The notes: a model not told the origin generated them from the sequence alone. A stretch of DNA of 64,000 bases from Polynucleobacter sp. MWH-UH35A (GCF_018687075.1 NZ_CP061285.1:1054001-1118000), one strand, 5' to 3'; shown: positions 17,594 to 26,632, numbered from the stretch's first letter. Translations and numbers: made by a program.

Positions 17594-20065
17594 ATGAATG
17601 CACCGGCAAGATCATCTGGAGTCAGCAAGCTTTTACGATCCCTCTTTTGGCTGGCTGGACTGAGTCTTGCGCTGGCTTTGGCGCTGAGTCTGAGCTATTT
17701 ATATTTTGCACAGTCCAATATCTCCGGTAAGCGCACCATCAAGAGTCTAGGTGACTCAGTTTCAATTACATTTGATGAGGTGGACATCCCCCATATCAAG
17801 GCTAAGAGTCAGGCGGATGCTTACTTTGCCCTGGGCTATTTGCATGCAAGCGAACGCTCCTGGCAATTGGAAATGAATCGCCGTATTGCTAGCGGAAGGC
17901 TTTCAGAAATCCTCGGCAATGACACCGTAAAAATTGATCGGTTTGTGCGCACCCTTGGCGTCAAAAGAGCAGCAGAGCGCCAATTTGATCGCTACCCCGT
18001 TTCCGCAAAACGATTGCTACAAGCTTATGCTGATGGCGTGAATGCTGGCAATGCGCAGTTAGGTTGGGCTTTACCAATTGAATATTTCTTAACAGGATCA
18101 AAACCAGGCCATTGGTCACCAACAGACAGCGTTGCATGGATGCTGATGATGGCTTATGACCTTGGTGGCAATTGGCACAAAGAATTACAAAGACTTGAGC
18201 TCTCACAGTACCTCACAACCAAACAAATTTGGGAAGTTGTTCCGCCCTATGAGTCCAGCGATCCTGTGAGTAATATGGATTTTTCTAAACTCTACCGAGA
18301 ACTTAAAGTCTTCCATGCCAATCCTGCTCCAATAGAAGGAAGACCACAAAACTTACCTTCTACAGAGCTCAGTCGCTGGGTCCGTCAGTGGGACCAGATG
18401 GGCGGTAGAGACGGCATTGGCTCGAATAACTGGGCTCTCAGTGGCAAGCTGAGCTCTACTGGCAAGCCACTGCTAGCCAATGATCCACATCTTGGACTAT
18501 CTGCACCAGCTATCTGGTACTTTGCTCATCTAGATGCGCCGGGATTAAATGTGATTGGCGGAACTTTACCTGGCATCCCAGCAATTGTTTTAGGCAGAAC
18601 GGATAAGTTTGCTTGGAGTTTTACGAACACTGGGCCAGATGTACAAGACTTATACATAGAGCAAATTGATCCAAAAAATCCTGGTATATATCGTGGTCCA
18701 GATGGTCCACTCCCCTTCAAAGTACATCAAGAAATCATTGACATCAAAGGCGCACCATCTTTGACTTTCTTGGTAAAAGAAACTCGGCATGGCCCCGTCA
18801 TCTCGGATTCTTATGCTCGAGCTAAACGTGCGATTGATACTGATCGTTTTGCACTAGCATTACGTTGGACCGCTTTAGATATCGAGAATCAATCCGTTGT
18901 TGGATTATTTGAAATGAACCGCGCAGCTGATCTTGATCAATTTAAGCAAGCGCTTCGAAAAAATTACGCTCCGATGCAAAACGTAGTAATGGCAGACAGT
19001 GAAGGTAATATCGCTTATCAAGCCGCTGGCATCGCCCCCAAAAGAACTTTGCACCAAGGTTTATATGGCGTAGCTCCAGCCCCAGGCTGGGAGCGCCAAT
19101 ATGACTGGAGCGGCTACGTCCCTTTTGAGCAACTTCCCGCCAGCAATAATCCCGAACAAGGTTGGATTGCAACGGCCAACCAAAGAATCATTGCTGCCAA
19201 TGATCCGAACCCCTTAACTAGCGACTGGGATTTACCAACACGTTATGACCGCATCGTAGATCTCATTAAGTCTAAGAATATTCACTCTGTAGATGATATG
19301 AAAACCATGCAAGGCGATACTTTATCACTTGCTGCAACACCGCTTCTCGAGCTGTTTAAATCGAGCCAAGGTTCACATCCATTAAGCGCCAAAGCAATGG
19401 AGATTGGCAACACTTTTGATGGTGATATGAAAGTCGATAGCGCAGGCGCACTTATTTTTAATGCGTGGGCGAATCAACTCACTCAAGCACTATTCTCTAG
19501 GTTGAGCTATCTTTTTTCCGAAAATTATGGAGCCCGAAATTATCGCGCTCCATTAATCAATCAGGTCAAAAATCCAACTAGCCCATGGTGCGACGACCCT
19601 AAAACAGAGTCGGTTGAAAGCTGCCAGGAGGCGTCTAATAAAGCCCTTGATAAAGCATTAGAGTATTTGAGCAAAGAGTATGGCAACGATCCAAAGTCTT
19701 GGGCCTGGGGTAAAGCACACATTGCCATCTCAGAACACCGACCCTTTAGCAAAGTGCCCATACTTGGAAGACTTTTTAATATCAAGACACCCTTCCCGGG
19801 AGATAGCTTTACCGTCAACGTAGGCAGACTAGAATTGTTGCAATCACAAAATCCCTACGAAACACTACAAGCACCTAGCTTAAGAACACTCTATGACTTA
19901 TCAGATCTTGAAAAGTCTCTTTTTATATATCAGGCCGGTCAATCTGGGTGGGTACAAAGTAAGCTATATCGAAATATGAATGCCTTGTGGGCGAACAACG
20001 AATATCTTCCACTCAAAATGAAGTCGGAAAATACCCTTCGTCTGCTTGAGTTAAACAATAAGTAA
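17594..20065 (+). CDS. Penicillin acylase family N-terminal nucleophile hydrolase
   Basis: A self-cleaving amide hydrolase family (penicillin G acylase, acyl-homoserine lactone acylases). An N-terminal membrane segment (SLFWLAGLSLALALALSLSYLYF) would anchor or export it. The alpha chain has DEVDIPHIKAKSQADAYFALGYLHASERSWQLE. The cleavage site and nucleophile are at Ser277 in GRDGIG-SNNWALSG, which becomes the N-terminus of the beta chain, with the family stretch LLANDPHLGLSAPAIWY after it. The beta chain continues with GGTLPGIPAIVLGRTDKFAWSFTNT. At 823 residues it is complete. The substrate cannot be told: small amides, peptides or quorum signals are all possible. It stands alone; 126 bases upstream hold no obvious promoter. 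Confidence 0.9.
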   Translation: MNAPARSSGVSKLLRSLFWLAGLSLALALALSLSYLYFAQSNISGKRTIKSLGDSVSITFDEVDIPHIKAKSQADAYFALGYLHASERSWQLEMNRRIASGRLSEILGNDTVKIDRFVRTLGVKRAAERQFDRYPVSAKRLLQAYADGVNAGNAQLGWALPIEYFLTGSKPGHWSPTDSVAWMLMMAYDLGGNWHKELQRLELSQYLTTKQIWEVVPPYESSDPVSNMDFSKLYRELKVFHANPAPIEGRPQNLPSTELSRWVRQWDQMGGRDGIGSNNWALSGKLSSTGKPLLANDPHLGLSAPAIWYFAHLDAPGLNVIGGTLPGIPAIVLGRTDKFAWSFTNTGPDVQDLYIEQIDPKNPGIYRGPDGPLPFKVHQEIIDIKGAPSLTFLVKETRHGPVISDSYARAKRAIDTDRFALALRWTALDIENQSVVGLFEMNRAADLDQFKQALRKNYAPMQNVVMADSEGNIAYQAAGIAPKRTLHQGLYGVAPAPGWERQYDWSGYVPFEQLPASNNPEQGWIATANQRIIAANDPNPLTSDWDLPTRYDRIVDLIKSKNIHSVDDMKTMQGDTLSLAATPLLELFKSSQGSHPLSAKAMEIGNTFDGDMKVDSAGALIFNAWANQLTQALFSRLSYLFSENYGARNYRAPLINQVKNPTSPWCDDPKTESVESCQEASNKALDKALEYLSKEYGNDPKSWAWGKAHIAISEHRPFSKVPILGRLFNIKTPFPGDSFTVNVGRLELLQSQNPYETLQAPSLRTLYDLSDLEKSLFIYQAGQSGWVQSKLYRNMNALWANNEYLPLKMKSENTLRLLELNNK

Positions 20066-20164
20066 TCAGCAGTAAATATTCCAAAACTGACAAAATTGGC
20101 ACTTTATTGATCCATGGTGGGTAAAATAAGCCCATATTTCATCCTGTAAACATAAAGGCTTTCC

Positions 20165-20569
20165 ATGAAAAAAATTTCTTCCCTCCTCTTTTTAAGTGCC
20201 GCTTTGACTTGCTCTGGTACTGCATTTGCAGAGTGGCAAGAGATTGGTAAAACAGATGCTTTTACCCTCTACGCAGACACGGCCACGATTCAAAAGCAAG
20301 GCGACAAAGCGCAAATTATTTCTATGTTGGATTTTAAAAAGCCAGGACAGAATCCAAAAACTAAAGAGAATGCCAATTCGATTATTGGCCTCAATGAATT
20401 TGATTGCAGCGCCATCAAATATCGTCCAATCGAATTTAAAGTATTTGCCGGCAATATGGGCAAAGGCAAAGTTGTAGAAGAACAAAAAACTCCCGACAAC
20501 CCATACGAAACAATTGAAAATGGCTCATGGCCAGCCGGAGTCTATAACGTTGCATGCCGCACCAATTAA
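20165..20569 (+). CDS. Surface-adhesin E-like exported protein
   Basis: 134 residues with a signal peptide (MKKISSLLFLSAALTCSGTAFA, cleavage after AFA). The mature protein begins EWQEIGKTDAFTLYADTATIQKQGDKA and ends YNVACRTN. The pattern W-x-x-I-G...YAD..TI and a pair of cysteines (FDCSAIKYR and VACRTN) fit the surface-adhesin protein E family, named from Haemophilus protein E. In most environmental bacteria the role is unknown, so adhesion should not be assumed. SD-like AAAGG precedes the start by about ten bases. Confidence 0.8.
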   Translation: MKKISSLLFLSAALTCSGTAFAEWQEIGKTDAFTLYADTATIQKQGDKAQIISMLDFKKPGQNPKTKENANSIIGLNEFDCSAIKYRPIEFKVFAGNMGKGKVVEEQKTPDNPYETIENGSWPAGVYNVACRTN

Positions 20570-20576
20570 TAGACAT

Positions 20577-20927
20577 TTGGTTGGTTTGAGGGGGGCTGTC
20601 TTTTTATGCTCAGCCATCTCACTTTGCTGTATTAATGGCTGCGCAGCCCCGCTTGCGGTATTGAGTAGCTCTGGGACGGCCGCTGCCAGTAGCGTAGGCA
20701 CTGCAGCTGTGGCTAACCCTGGAACAGCAGTAAGTCTCGCCTCCTCTGCAACAACCGGAAAGTCGCCCTTGGAGCACGTAGCTTCTGCAGCCACCAAGAA
20801 AGAATGTAGTTTTTTTAATGTCTTAGATTCAAAACCCATCTGTATCGATGTCGTTCTGCCCAATATTACCGATAACAGCCACCCCCTATTGGGACCTGCG
20901 GACCTACCTCAGAAATCCAGTCAGTAA
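20577..20927 (+). CDS. Predicted lipoprotein, start uncertain
   Basis: An open frame of about 115 residues with a hydrophobic export segment and a lipobox (GAVFLCSAISLCCINGC). The mature part is low-complexity and Ala/Ser/Thr/Gly-rich (AVLSSSGTAAASSVGTAAVANPG), then a compact segment with two cysteines (ECSFFNVLDSKPICIDVVLP). No family recognised. The only ATG (20514) lies inside the preceding gene and would give an awkwardly long N-terminus. TTG at 20577 or 20586 gives a normal lipoprotein signal, though neither has a clear ribosome site. Probably co-transcribed with the adhesin-E-like gene. Confidence 0.55.
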   Translation: MVGLRGAVFLCSAISLCCINGCAAPLAVLSSSGTAAASSVGTAAVANPGTAVSLASSATTGKSPLEHVASAATKKECSFFNVLDSKPICIDVVLPNITDNSHPLLGPADLPQKSSQ

Positions 20928-21014
20928 TATTGACGTGCGATTCCTCTCCCACCCCCAATCATGGGGATATCGGTCTAAAATCAATATTCATTAGCAAACT
21001 AGCGACGAATAAAT

Positions 21015-21869
21015 ATGGCCTCAGAAAATTATTACCTCACCCTTACCTGCCCTAATAAACCTGGAATTGTTGCCGCAGTTTCTACCTATATATTTGAACT
21101 AGGCGGTGATATTGAGGAGGCTCAACAGTTTGATGACAAAGCGTCAAAACGATTTTTTATGCGGGTTAGTTTTAGCTGCCCTGCGAGCGCAGACTCTTTA
21201 AGGGCGGGTTTCCTGGAAATTGCGAAACGCTTTGAGCTGACCTGGGAATTGCGGGCAGTGAAAGATCTCAAGCGAGTATTAATCATGGCATCGAAACTAG
21301 ATCACTGTTTGGTGGACTTGCTGTATCGCTGGCGGATCGGTGAACTACCCATGATTATTTGCGGCATCGTCTCCAACCATCCGCGTGATGTCTATGCCAG
21401 CATCGATTTTGCTGGTATCCCCTTCTACCATTTACCAGTCACTCCTGACACCAAACCAGCGCAAGAGGCTAAGCTCTTAGAAATCGTTGCCGAGTCTAAA
21501 GTAGATATGGTCATTTTGGCACGCTATATGCAAATCCTGTCTGATGAACTTTCTACCAAGCTCTCTGGTCGCTGCATTAACGTTCATCATTCATTCTTAC
21601 CAAGCTTTAAGGGTGCTAAACCGTATCACCAGGCCCATGCCCGCGGTATTAAGCTGATTGGTGCTACCGCCCATTTTGTCACCAGCGACTTGGACGAGGG
21701 TCCCATCATTGAGCAAGACGTTACCCGCGTTACCCATGGCGACACCCCAGAGGATTTAGTACGCAAGGGGCGCGATCTGGAGCGCACCGTTCTCTCAAGA
21801 GCATTACGCTACTACCTGCATGATCGCGTTCTCATCAACGGCGCCACTTCAGTAGTCTTCTCCGACTAA
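21015..21869 (+). CDS. purU: Formyltetrahydrofolate deformylase
   Basis: Hydrolyses 10-formyl-tetrahydrofolate to formate and tetrahydrofolate, balancing one-carbon pools. An N-terminal ACT domain ([31 protein letters not shown]) is followed by the formyltransferase fold with the active region [36 protein letters not shown] and the aspartate in [11 protein letters not shown]. Length 284 is normal. The formate it releases could feed the formate dehydrogenase encoded at 1.6-6.3 kb, although the genes are not linked in an operon. It is convergent with the sox operon, 15 bases apart. Confidence 0.95.
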   Translation: MASENYYLTLTCPNKPGIVAAVSTYIFELGGDIEEAQQFDDKASKRFFMRVSFSCPASADSLRAGFLEIAKRFELTWELRAVKDLKRVLIMASKLDHCLVDLLYRWRIGELPMIICGIVSNHPRDVYASIDFAGIPFYHLPVTPDTKPAQEAKLLEIVAESKVDMVILARYMQILSDELSTKLSGRCINVHHSFLPSFKGAKPYHQAHARGIKLIGATAHFVTSDLDEGPIIEQDVTRVTHGDTPEDLVRKGRDLERTVLSRALRYYLHDRVLINGATSVVFSD

Positions 21870-21884
21870 CTGAATCAAAAAGGA

Positions 21885-22676
21885 TTAAGGCCTGACCCCT
21901 GGGGACTCGAGGGGCATACCTCTCGCTCGCCACATCAGAAACAACTCTAACTGAGCCATTTCTGGCGAGCCATACTCAAATTGCTGCGCCCTCACACCGC
22001 TCATACAGTTGCGCAGTCGTCTCTGTAGTGATCCCAAGGTCTGCCACTCCAAGCGATAGATGGGATAAGCATTGGGGTGCCCTTGCGGAATGAGACTACC
22101 CCCAAGCTTTAAGCCCGCCCTATCCTCATGGCATTGAGCGCAAGATAAATTGAGTTGCCCCATGCGTTCATTAAAAGTCTGCCGACCTTTTTTCATAAAA
22201 GATGCATTGGCAGCATTCTCGGTAATGGCGATTGGCATTCCTTTGGATTGAAAGGCAACAAAAGCTGTTAAGGCCAAGAGATCTTTGCTCTCATAGGCCA
22301 ATGGCGGCAATGATTGCGCACCCACTCGACATTGATTAATCTGCCCCTCCAATGTTTGCAACTTGCCTTTTGTTACCTTTGGAAATTGAGTTGCAACGCC
22401 ACGCATGTACTTTTTGGCATCACCGTGACATGAACTGCACGATGTATTTTGTGGTCCCATTTTTTGCTGCCACAAAGCCTCCCCATCGCCAACCCAAAAC
22501 ATAGCAGGATTTAACAGAGGATCATCTTGCATCGCCTTATTTTCTGGGGACATTAATTCATAGCTAGACTGCTGCATTAGCGAAGCTGAGTGCGCCGACC
22601 CTATGATGATCGGGTTGGCCAGTAGGAAGTAAATACTGGCTAGTAAGCGAGAGAAATAAGCTATACGTTTGATCAC
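21885..22676 (-). CDS. soxA: SoxA, diheme c-type cytochrome of thiosulfate oxidation
   Basis: Periplasmic catalytic subunit of SoxAX, which couples a sulfur compound to the carrier SoxYZ. After a signal peptide (residues 1-31) there are two heme c motifs, CSSCH (Cys80/83, His84) and CAQCH (Cys179/182, His183), so this is the diheme form. Cys224 in LRRLRNCMSGVRAQ (written here from the preceding RR) is the expected cysteine ligand of the active-site heme that carries the persulfide. Start codon is GTG at 22676, overlapping the soxZ stop (GTGA). Last gene of a six-gene operon. All catalytic features are intact, so the protein should be functional. Confidence 0.93.
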   Translation of the reverse strand: MIKRIAYFSRLLASIYFLLANPIIIGSAHSASLMQQSSYELMSPENKAMQDDPLLNPAMFWVGDGEALWQQKMGPQNTSCSSCHGDAKKYMRGVATQFPKVTKGKLQTLEGQINQCRVGAQSLPPLAYESKDLLALTAFVAFQSKGMPIAITENAANASFMKKGRQTFNERMGQLNLSCAQCHEDRAGLKLGGSLIPQGHPNAYPIYRLEWQTLGSLQRRLRNCMSGVRAQQFEYGSPEMAQLELFLMWRARGMPLESPGVRP

Positions 22677-23002
22677 GAAACAGTAATACGCGCCTGATTA
22701 ACCGCTTCATAACCATCATCTCCAACCCACTTAAATTCGAGAGTGCCAGACTCCACTGCAATAGTGGTAAAGATGATTAAGGGATTTGCGCCAATTCCAG
22801 GGTAGAAGTCTGCTTTGAATACTTCCACATTGTTATACGTGCAGGTAAAGGTGCGAATGATATCCCTTGGAATCAGTTTGCCACCCTCGGTATAGCGAAA
22901 ACCTGACTCCATATCATGCTGTGCAATCGCGCGAATCTCGATGATGGAATCTTTTTTTGCCGTTGCAGGCATCGTAATAGAGGTACGGGATGTTTTGCTC
23001 AT
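22673..23002 (-). CDS. soxZ: SoxZ, sulfur carrier partner protein
   Basis: 109 residues from ATG 23002, which overlaps the soxY stop as ATGA. An earlier in-frame start would lie inside soxY. The immunoglobulin-like SoxZ fold is visible in RTSITMPATAKKDSIIEIRAIAQHDMESGFRY, then GKLIPRDIIRTFTCTYNNVEVFKADFYPGIGANPLIIFTT and the closing TLEFKWVGDDGYEAVNQARITV. SoxZ pairs with SoxY to hold the covalently bound sulfur substrate in the periplasm; it has no signal peptide of its own and travels with SoxY through the Tat system. The neighbours on both sides overlap it, as expected for a tight sox operon. Confidence 0.93.
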   Translation of the reverse strand: MSKTSRTSITMPATAKKDSIIEIRAIAQHDMESGFRYTEGGKLIPRDIIRTFTCTYNNVEVFKADFYPGIGANPLIIFTTIAVESGTLEFKWVGDDGYEAVNQARITVS

Positions 23003-23478
23003 ACCATCTCCGTACATGCTGAGAGTGTTACCAGTGTCTCGGCAGAGCCGGACCAAAAGCTACCATTACTCATCTGCGCAATAGCCCAAACCTTCTGACT
23101 ATCAGCCAAGCGAACTCGGGTAGTGATGTTCGCTGTGCCAGATCGAGGAGTGAGATATACGGTAAAGATATTAGGTAAAGGATTGCCCTCAGCAATCACA
23201 TGAATGGTCTTCACATAGTCATTTCCAGTCATCGGACTATCAACGCTGACTTTTAGAACAACCAAATTGCCATTCTCCACCAGCGGTGGAATGGTGAGGT
23301 TTACCTTACCCTCTGTAATGGCCGCGCCACCGGTAATTTTTTTAATCGCTTCATCAGCATCTTCTTTTTTAGCAAAAGCCACTAATGGTTTTACACAAAA
23401 ACCAAGGGCCAATAGACCAAGGCCCTGAACTTGCTTTAGCCAATAACGACGAGCGTTGTGAGAAATTTTTTTCATCAA
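22999..23478 (-). CDS. soxY: SoxY sulfur carrier with an unusual C-terminal tail
   Basis: Carries sulfur intermediates on a cysteine at its flexible C-terminus while Sox enzymes act on them. The N-terminus has a Tat-type signal (NARRYWLKQVQGLGLLALGF). The body has the SoxY beta-sandwich pattern (NLTIPPLVENGNLVVLKVSVDSPMTGNDYVKTIHVIAEGNPLPNIFTVYL, TRVRLADSQKVWAIAQMSNGSFW). Known SoxY proteins end in GGCGG; this one ends SACTEMV, with Cys155 five residues from the end and no flanking glycines. The cysteine is kept but its surroundings and the tail length are changed. The reading frame is clean up to the ATGA overlap with soxZ, so this is not an obvious frameshift. Confidence 0.88.
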   Translation of the reverse strand: MMKKISHNARRYWLKQVQGLGLLALGFCVKPLVAFAKKEDADEAIKKITGGAAITEGKVNLTIPPLVENGNLVVLKVSVDSPMTGNDYVKTIHVIAEGNPLPNIFTVYLTPRSGTANITTRVRLADSQKVWAIAQMSNGSFWSGSAETLVTLSACTEMV

Positions 23479-23486
23479 GATCTTGG

Positions 23487-23933
23487 TTAATTAGAATTAT
23501 TTAAGGTCATCAAAAAAGCAACAACGTCCTCAATTTCTTGACCAGTCAATATCGTTTGGCCGGCAAACTTCGGAGCTACACGATTTAGGTGACTAGTTTG
23601 ATAATAGGAGGGCATGATCGTCTGCGGATTAAAGTGAGCTGCATTGACAATGCGCGCCCTTAACTGAGGCGCATTTAAACGTGCAACACTTGTTTGAAGC
23701 TCTGGCGCCAAGTTCCCCTGAAAACGCTCCTCAGGAAATGGCCCACTGTGACACAACAAACATAAACCCGTTTGACGACTTGCCACAATTGCTCTGCCGC
23801 GCTGTGCATTCCCAGGTTCAGCAGAAAGGGGTTCGTTAATCGAATCCCCAGCAATGACTTGAGCATTTACAACACTGAAATCGAGGATGACTAGCAATAA
23901 AAACGCTAGTGCAATCCTCTTTTTCATAGGCAA
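23487..23933 (-). CDS. soxX: SoxX, monoheme c-type cytochrome
   Basis: Partner of SoxA that receives electrons from the coupling of sulfur to SoxYZ. Signal peptide at residues 1-24. The heme motif CLLCH (Cys58/61, His62) is followed by HSGPFPEERFQGNLAP, and the distal methionine lies in NPQTIMPSYYQ. The C-terminal helix IEDVVAFLMTLN is normal for SoxX. First sox gene of the operon, 21 bases after the molybdenum hydroxylase large subunit and 8 bases before soxY, both on the same strand. Confidence 0.93.
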   Translation of the reverse strand: MPMKKRIALAFLLLVILDFSVVNAQVIAGDSINEPLSAEPGNAQRGRAIVASRQTGLCLLCHSGPFPEERFQGNLAPELQTSVARLNAPQLRARIVNAAHFNPQTIMPSYYQTSHLNRVAPKFAGQTILTGQEIEDVVAFLMTLNNSN

Positions 23934-23954
23934 GGCATCACTTTTACTGGACTC

Positions 23955-26171
23955 TTATACCAACTTGATGCCACTGTTTTTCAAAGGCACCGTGCGTAAG
24001 CGCTTGCCTGTTGCGCGGTAAATCGCATTGAGAACAGCGGGTGCCGCGACCGCAATCGTTGGCTCACCTACCCCACCCCAGTCCTTGCCACCACCTTGAA
24101 TGATGATCGTTTCAACTTTAGGCATCTGATAGAGACGAATGGAGTTAAAGGTATCGAAGTTCTTCTGAACAACAGCACCTTGCTCAATAGTGATCTCTTC
24201 TTCAAATAGAGCGGATAGACCATAAACAAATGAGCCGGAGACCTGACGAGCAACTTGCGCAGGATTAACAACATAACCAGGATCAGTTGCAGCAACGATG
24301 CGATGAATTTTCACTTCATTACCATTGGTCACTGAGAGTTCACAAGCTGCGGCAACGTAGCTACCGAAAGAGCGCATTTGCGCCACCCCACGATAGATTC
24401 CAGGCTTGGCTGGCTTGGTCCAACCAATTCCATCTGCTACAGCGTTGAGTACTGCGACAGCACGTGGATATTTTTCCATATGTTTGCGACGGAATTCAAC
24501 AGCGTCCATACCCGTGGCTTCAGCCAACTCATCCATAAATGTTTCAATAAAGATCGCATTCTGGTTAACGTTTACACCACGCCAAAATCCTGGCGGAACG
24601 TGTGTATTACGCATTGCGTGGTCAATATTTAAGTTTGGGAAGCTATAGGTGATGCCATGCTCACCAGTAGGCTCAACACCTTGGAACACCAAAGGATCCT
24701 TGCCCTTGTTTGCTTCAACCACAGCCGGACGCACAGCCGCCAAAATAGACTGGCCGGATAAGCGCATATTGACTGCTGTAACGTTTTTCTTGTCGTCAAT
24801 AGCAGCAGACATTTTGCACATCATCACCGGGTGATAACGACCTTGGGTCATATCCTCAGCACGACTCCAAATAAGCTTAATCGGCGTGCCTGGCATTTGC
24901 TTAGCAATATTCACCGCCTGAGTTGTGTAATCCTGGAAAGCGCCACGACGGCCAAAGCCACCGCCAAGGTTTACCTTGTACACATTACATTTATCCGCAG
25001 GTAAGCCCGAAGCTGCAATCACGGCAGCCAATGAAGCCTCACCGTCTTGAGTGGGAACCCAGGCTTCACAAGAATCTGCAGTCCATTTTGCAGTCGCAGT
25101 TTGTGGCTCGAGGGTTGCATGATTTAAGAACGGATAGAAATAAGTAGCCTCTAACGTTTTAGAGGCGCTAGACATGGCTGCTTTTACATCACCATTCGCG
25201 TTGTGCACAAACGCATCATTTGCGTTGAGCCCCTCTTCTAACATCTTCTTAATAGATGCGCTAGACACATTTACGTTGGCTCCGCTATCCCAAATCACAC
25301 TCACTTGGTCTAAAGCAACCTTAGCTTGCCAGAAAGTCTCTGCAACAACCGCTACCGCTGAATCGCCAACCTGAACTACCTTCTTGACGCCCTTCATGCT
25401 TTGGGCTTTAGTTGCATCGTAGCTCTTTACTTTGCCACCAAATACTGGAGACTCCTGAATCGTCGCCACCAACATGCCCGGCATCTTTAAGTCAATTGCA
25501 TAAACTTGCTTGCCGGTGACCTTGTCAGCAACACCATCAATACGGTTTACAGACTTACCAATCAAAGACCACTCTTTCGGATCCTTCAATGGCACTTCTT
25601 TTGGCACCTCTAGCTGTGATGCAGCAATCGACACTTTGCCGAAAGTAGTTTTCTTACCAGATGGTGTATGCGTAATGACGCTATCTTTTGCCACACACTC
25701 TGATGCAGGCACATTCCATTGATTAGCAGCCGCTTGAATCAACATCATCCGTGCAGCAGCGCCGCCTTTGCGGACATACTGCTCTGAAGTACGAATGCCG
25801 CGGCTGCCACCAGTAGAGTAACTACCCCAGACTTTATTGCGCTTTAGATTTTCGCCAGGCGATGGATAGTCATATGAAACTTTTTTCCAATCACATTGCA
25901 ATTCTTCCGCAACCATCTGAGCCAAACCGGTGATGGTGCCTTGACCCATTTCAGATCGAACGATACGAACAACGACAGCATCATTAGGCTTCACGACAAC
26001 CCACACGCCAATCTCTGGCGTAGCTAATGGCGTCATTGCAGTTGTGCCTGTGCCCATCGCCGCATGTGCGGCAGACATGAATGAAAGATCAAAGCCAATA
26101 GCCAAGCCTGTGGCAATTGCGCTAGAGCCGATAACGAAGTGGCGACGGGAAGTATTTGTATTGTTAGTCAT
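23955..26171 (-). CDS. Periplasmic xanthine dehydrogenase family large subunit (IorB-like)
   Basis: Molybdenum hydroxylase catalytic subunit, 738 residues, of the aldehyde oxidase / isoquinoline 1-oxidoreductase beta type. A Tat signal with SRRHFVIGSSA at residues 8-18 and a hydrophobic stretch shows export with its cofactor already bound. Molybdopterin-binding stretches include GGGFGRRGAFQDY, the FWRGVNVNQNAIFIETFMDELA region and the C-terminal GGGKDWGGVGEPTIAVAAPAV, whose GVGEP glutamate is the catalytic base. Substrates of this family are aldehydes or N-heterocycles; electrons usually pass to cytochrome c. Here the next gene, 21 bases on, is soxX, and no dedicated cytochrome c of the usual IorAB type is present. 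The substrate is unknown. Confidence 0.9.
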   Translation of the reverse strand: MTNNTNTSRRHFVIGSSAIATGLAIGFDLSFMSAAHAAMGTGTTAMTPLATPEIGVWVVVKPNDAVVVRIVRSEMGQGTITGLAQMVAEELQCDWKKVSYDYPSPGENLKRNKVWGSYSTGGSRGIRTSEQYVRKGGAAARMMLIQAAANQWNVPASECVAKDSVITHTPSGKKTTFGKVSIAASQLEVPKEVPLKDPKEWSLIGKSVNRIDGVADKVTGKQVYAIDLKMPGMLVATIQESPVFGGKVKSYDATKAQSMKGVKKVVQVGDSAVAVVAETFWQAKVALDQVSVIWDSGANVNVSSASIKKMLEEGLNANDAFVHNANGDVKAAMSSASKTLEATYFYPFLNHATLEPQTATAKWTADSCEAWVPTQDGEASLAAVIAASGLPADKCNVYKVNLGGGFGRRGAFQDYTTQAVNIAKQMPGTPIKLIWSRAEDMTQGRYHPVMMCKMSAAIDDKKNVTAVNMRLSGQSILAAVRPAVVEANKGKDPLVFQGVEPTGEHGITYSFPNLNIDHAMRNTHVPPGFWRGVNVNQNAIFIETFMDELAEATGMDAVEFRRKHMEKYPRAVAVLNAVADGIGWTKPAKPGIYRGVAQMRSFGSYVAAACELSVTNGNEVKIHRIVAATDPGYVVNPAQVARQVSGSFVYGLSALFEEEITIEQGAVVQKNFDTFNSIRLYQMPKVETIIIQGGGKDWGGVGEPTIAVAAPAVLNAIYRATGKRLRTVPLKNSGIKLV

Positions 26172-26182
26172 TTAAGTTCCCC

Positions 26183-26632
26183 TTAAGCCTTGCTTACTGC
26201 ATGAATTGCTTCGCGCACTTGCTGGAAGGTTCCGCAACGGCAAATATTGGTCACAGCAGCATCAATCTGTGCATCAGTTGGCTTTGGATTATTGCGAAGC
26301 AGTGCTGTTGTCGCCATTACCATGCCGGACTGACAATAGCCACACTGCGGCACTTGATTGTCTAACCAAGCTTTTTGAACTTTAGAAAGCTGACCGTTCT
26401 TTTCTAAACTCTCAATAGTCTCAATCTTTTTACCTTCTACTGCTGCCACAGGAATAGAGCAGCTGCGAATTGCTTGACCATCAAATAAGACTGTACAGGC
26501 GCCACACTGACCCACTCCACAGCCGTACTTTGTTCCGGTCAAGCCGATTTGTTCACGAATTACCCAAAGCAACGGGGTATCCGGATCAACATCCACCTTG
26601 TACTTTTTACCATTGACATTTAAATCAGCCAT
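26183..26632 (-). CDS. [2Fe-2S] small subunit of the molybdenum hydroxylase (IorA-like)
   Basis: Electron-transfer subunit with two [2Fe-2S] clusters: the ferredoxin-like one at Cys38, 43, 46 and 58 (YGCGVGQCGACTVLFDG) and the helical one at Cys97, 100, 131 and 133 (CGYCQSGM and CRCGTFQQVREAI). At 149 residues it is complete. It lacks a signal peptide and would be exported with the Tat-signal large subunit, as known for this family. First gene of the six-gene operon iorA-iorB-soxX-soxY-soxZ-soxA; the shared promoter should lie in 26633-26760 with the divergent lrgA. Confidence 0.93.
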   Translation of the reverse strand: MADLNVNGKKYKVDVDPDTPLLWVIREQIGLTGTKYGCGVGQCGACTVLFDGQAIRSCSIPVAAVEGKKIETIESLEKNGQLSKVQKAWLDNQVPQCGYCQSGMVMATTALLRNNPKPTDAQIDAAVTNICRCGTFQQVREAIHAVSKA

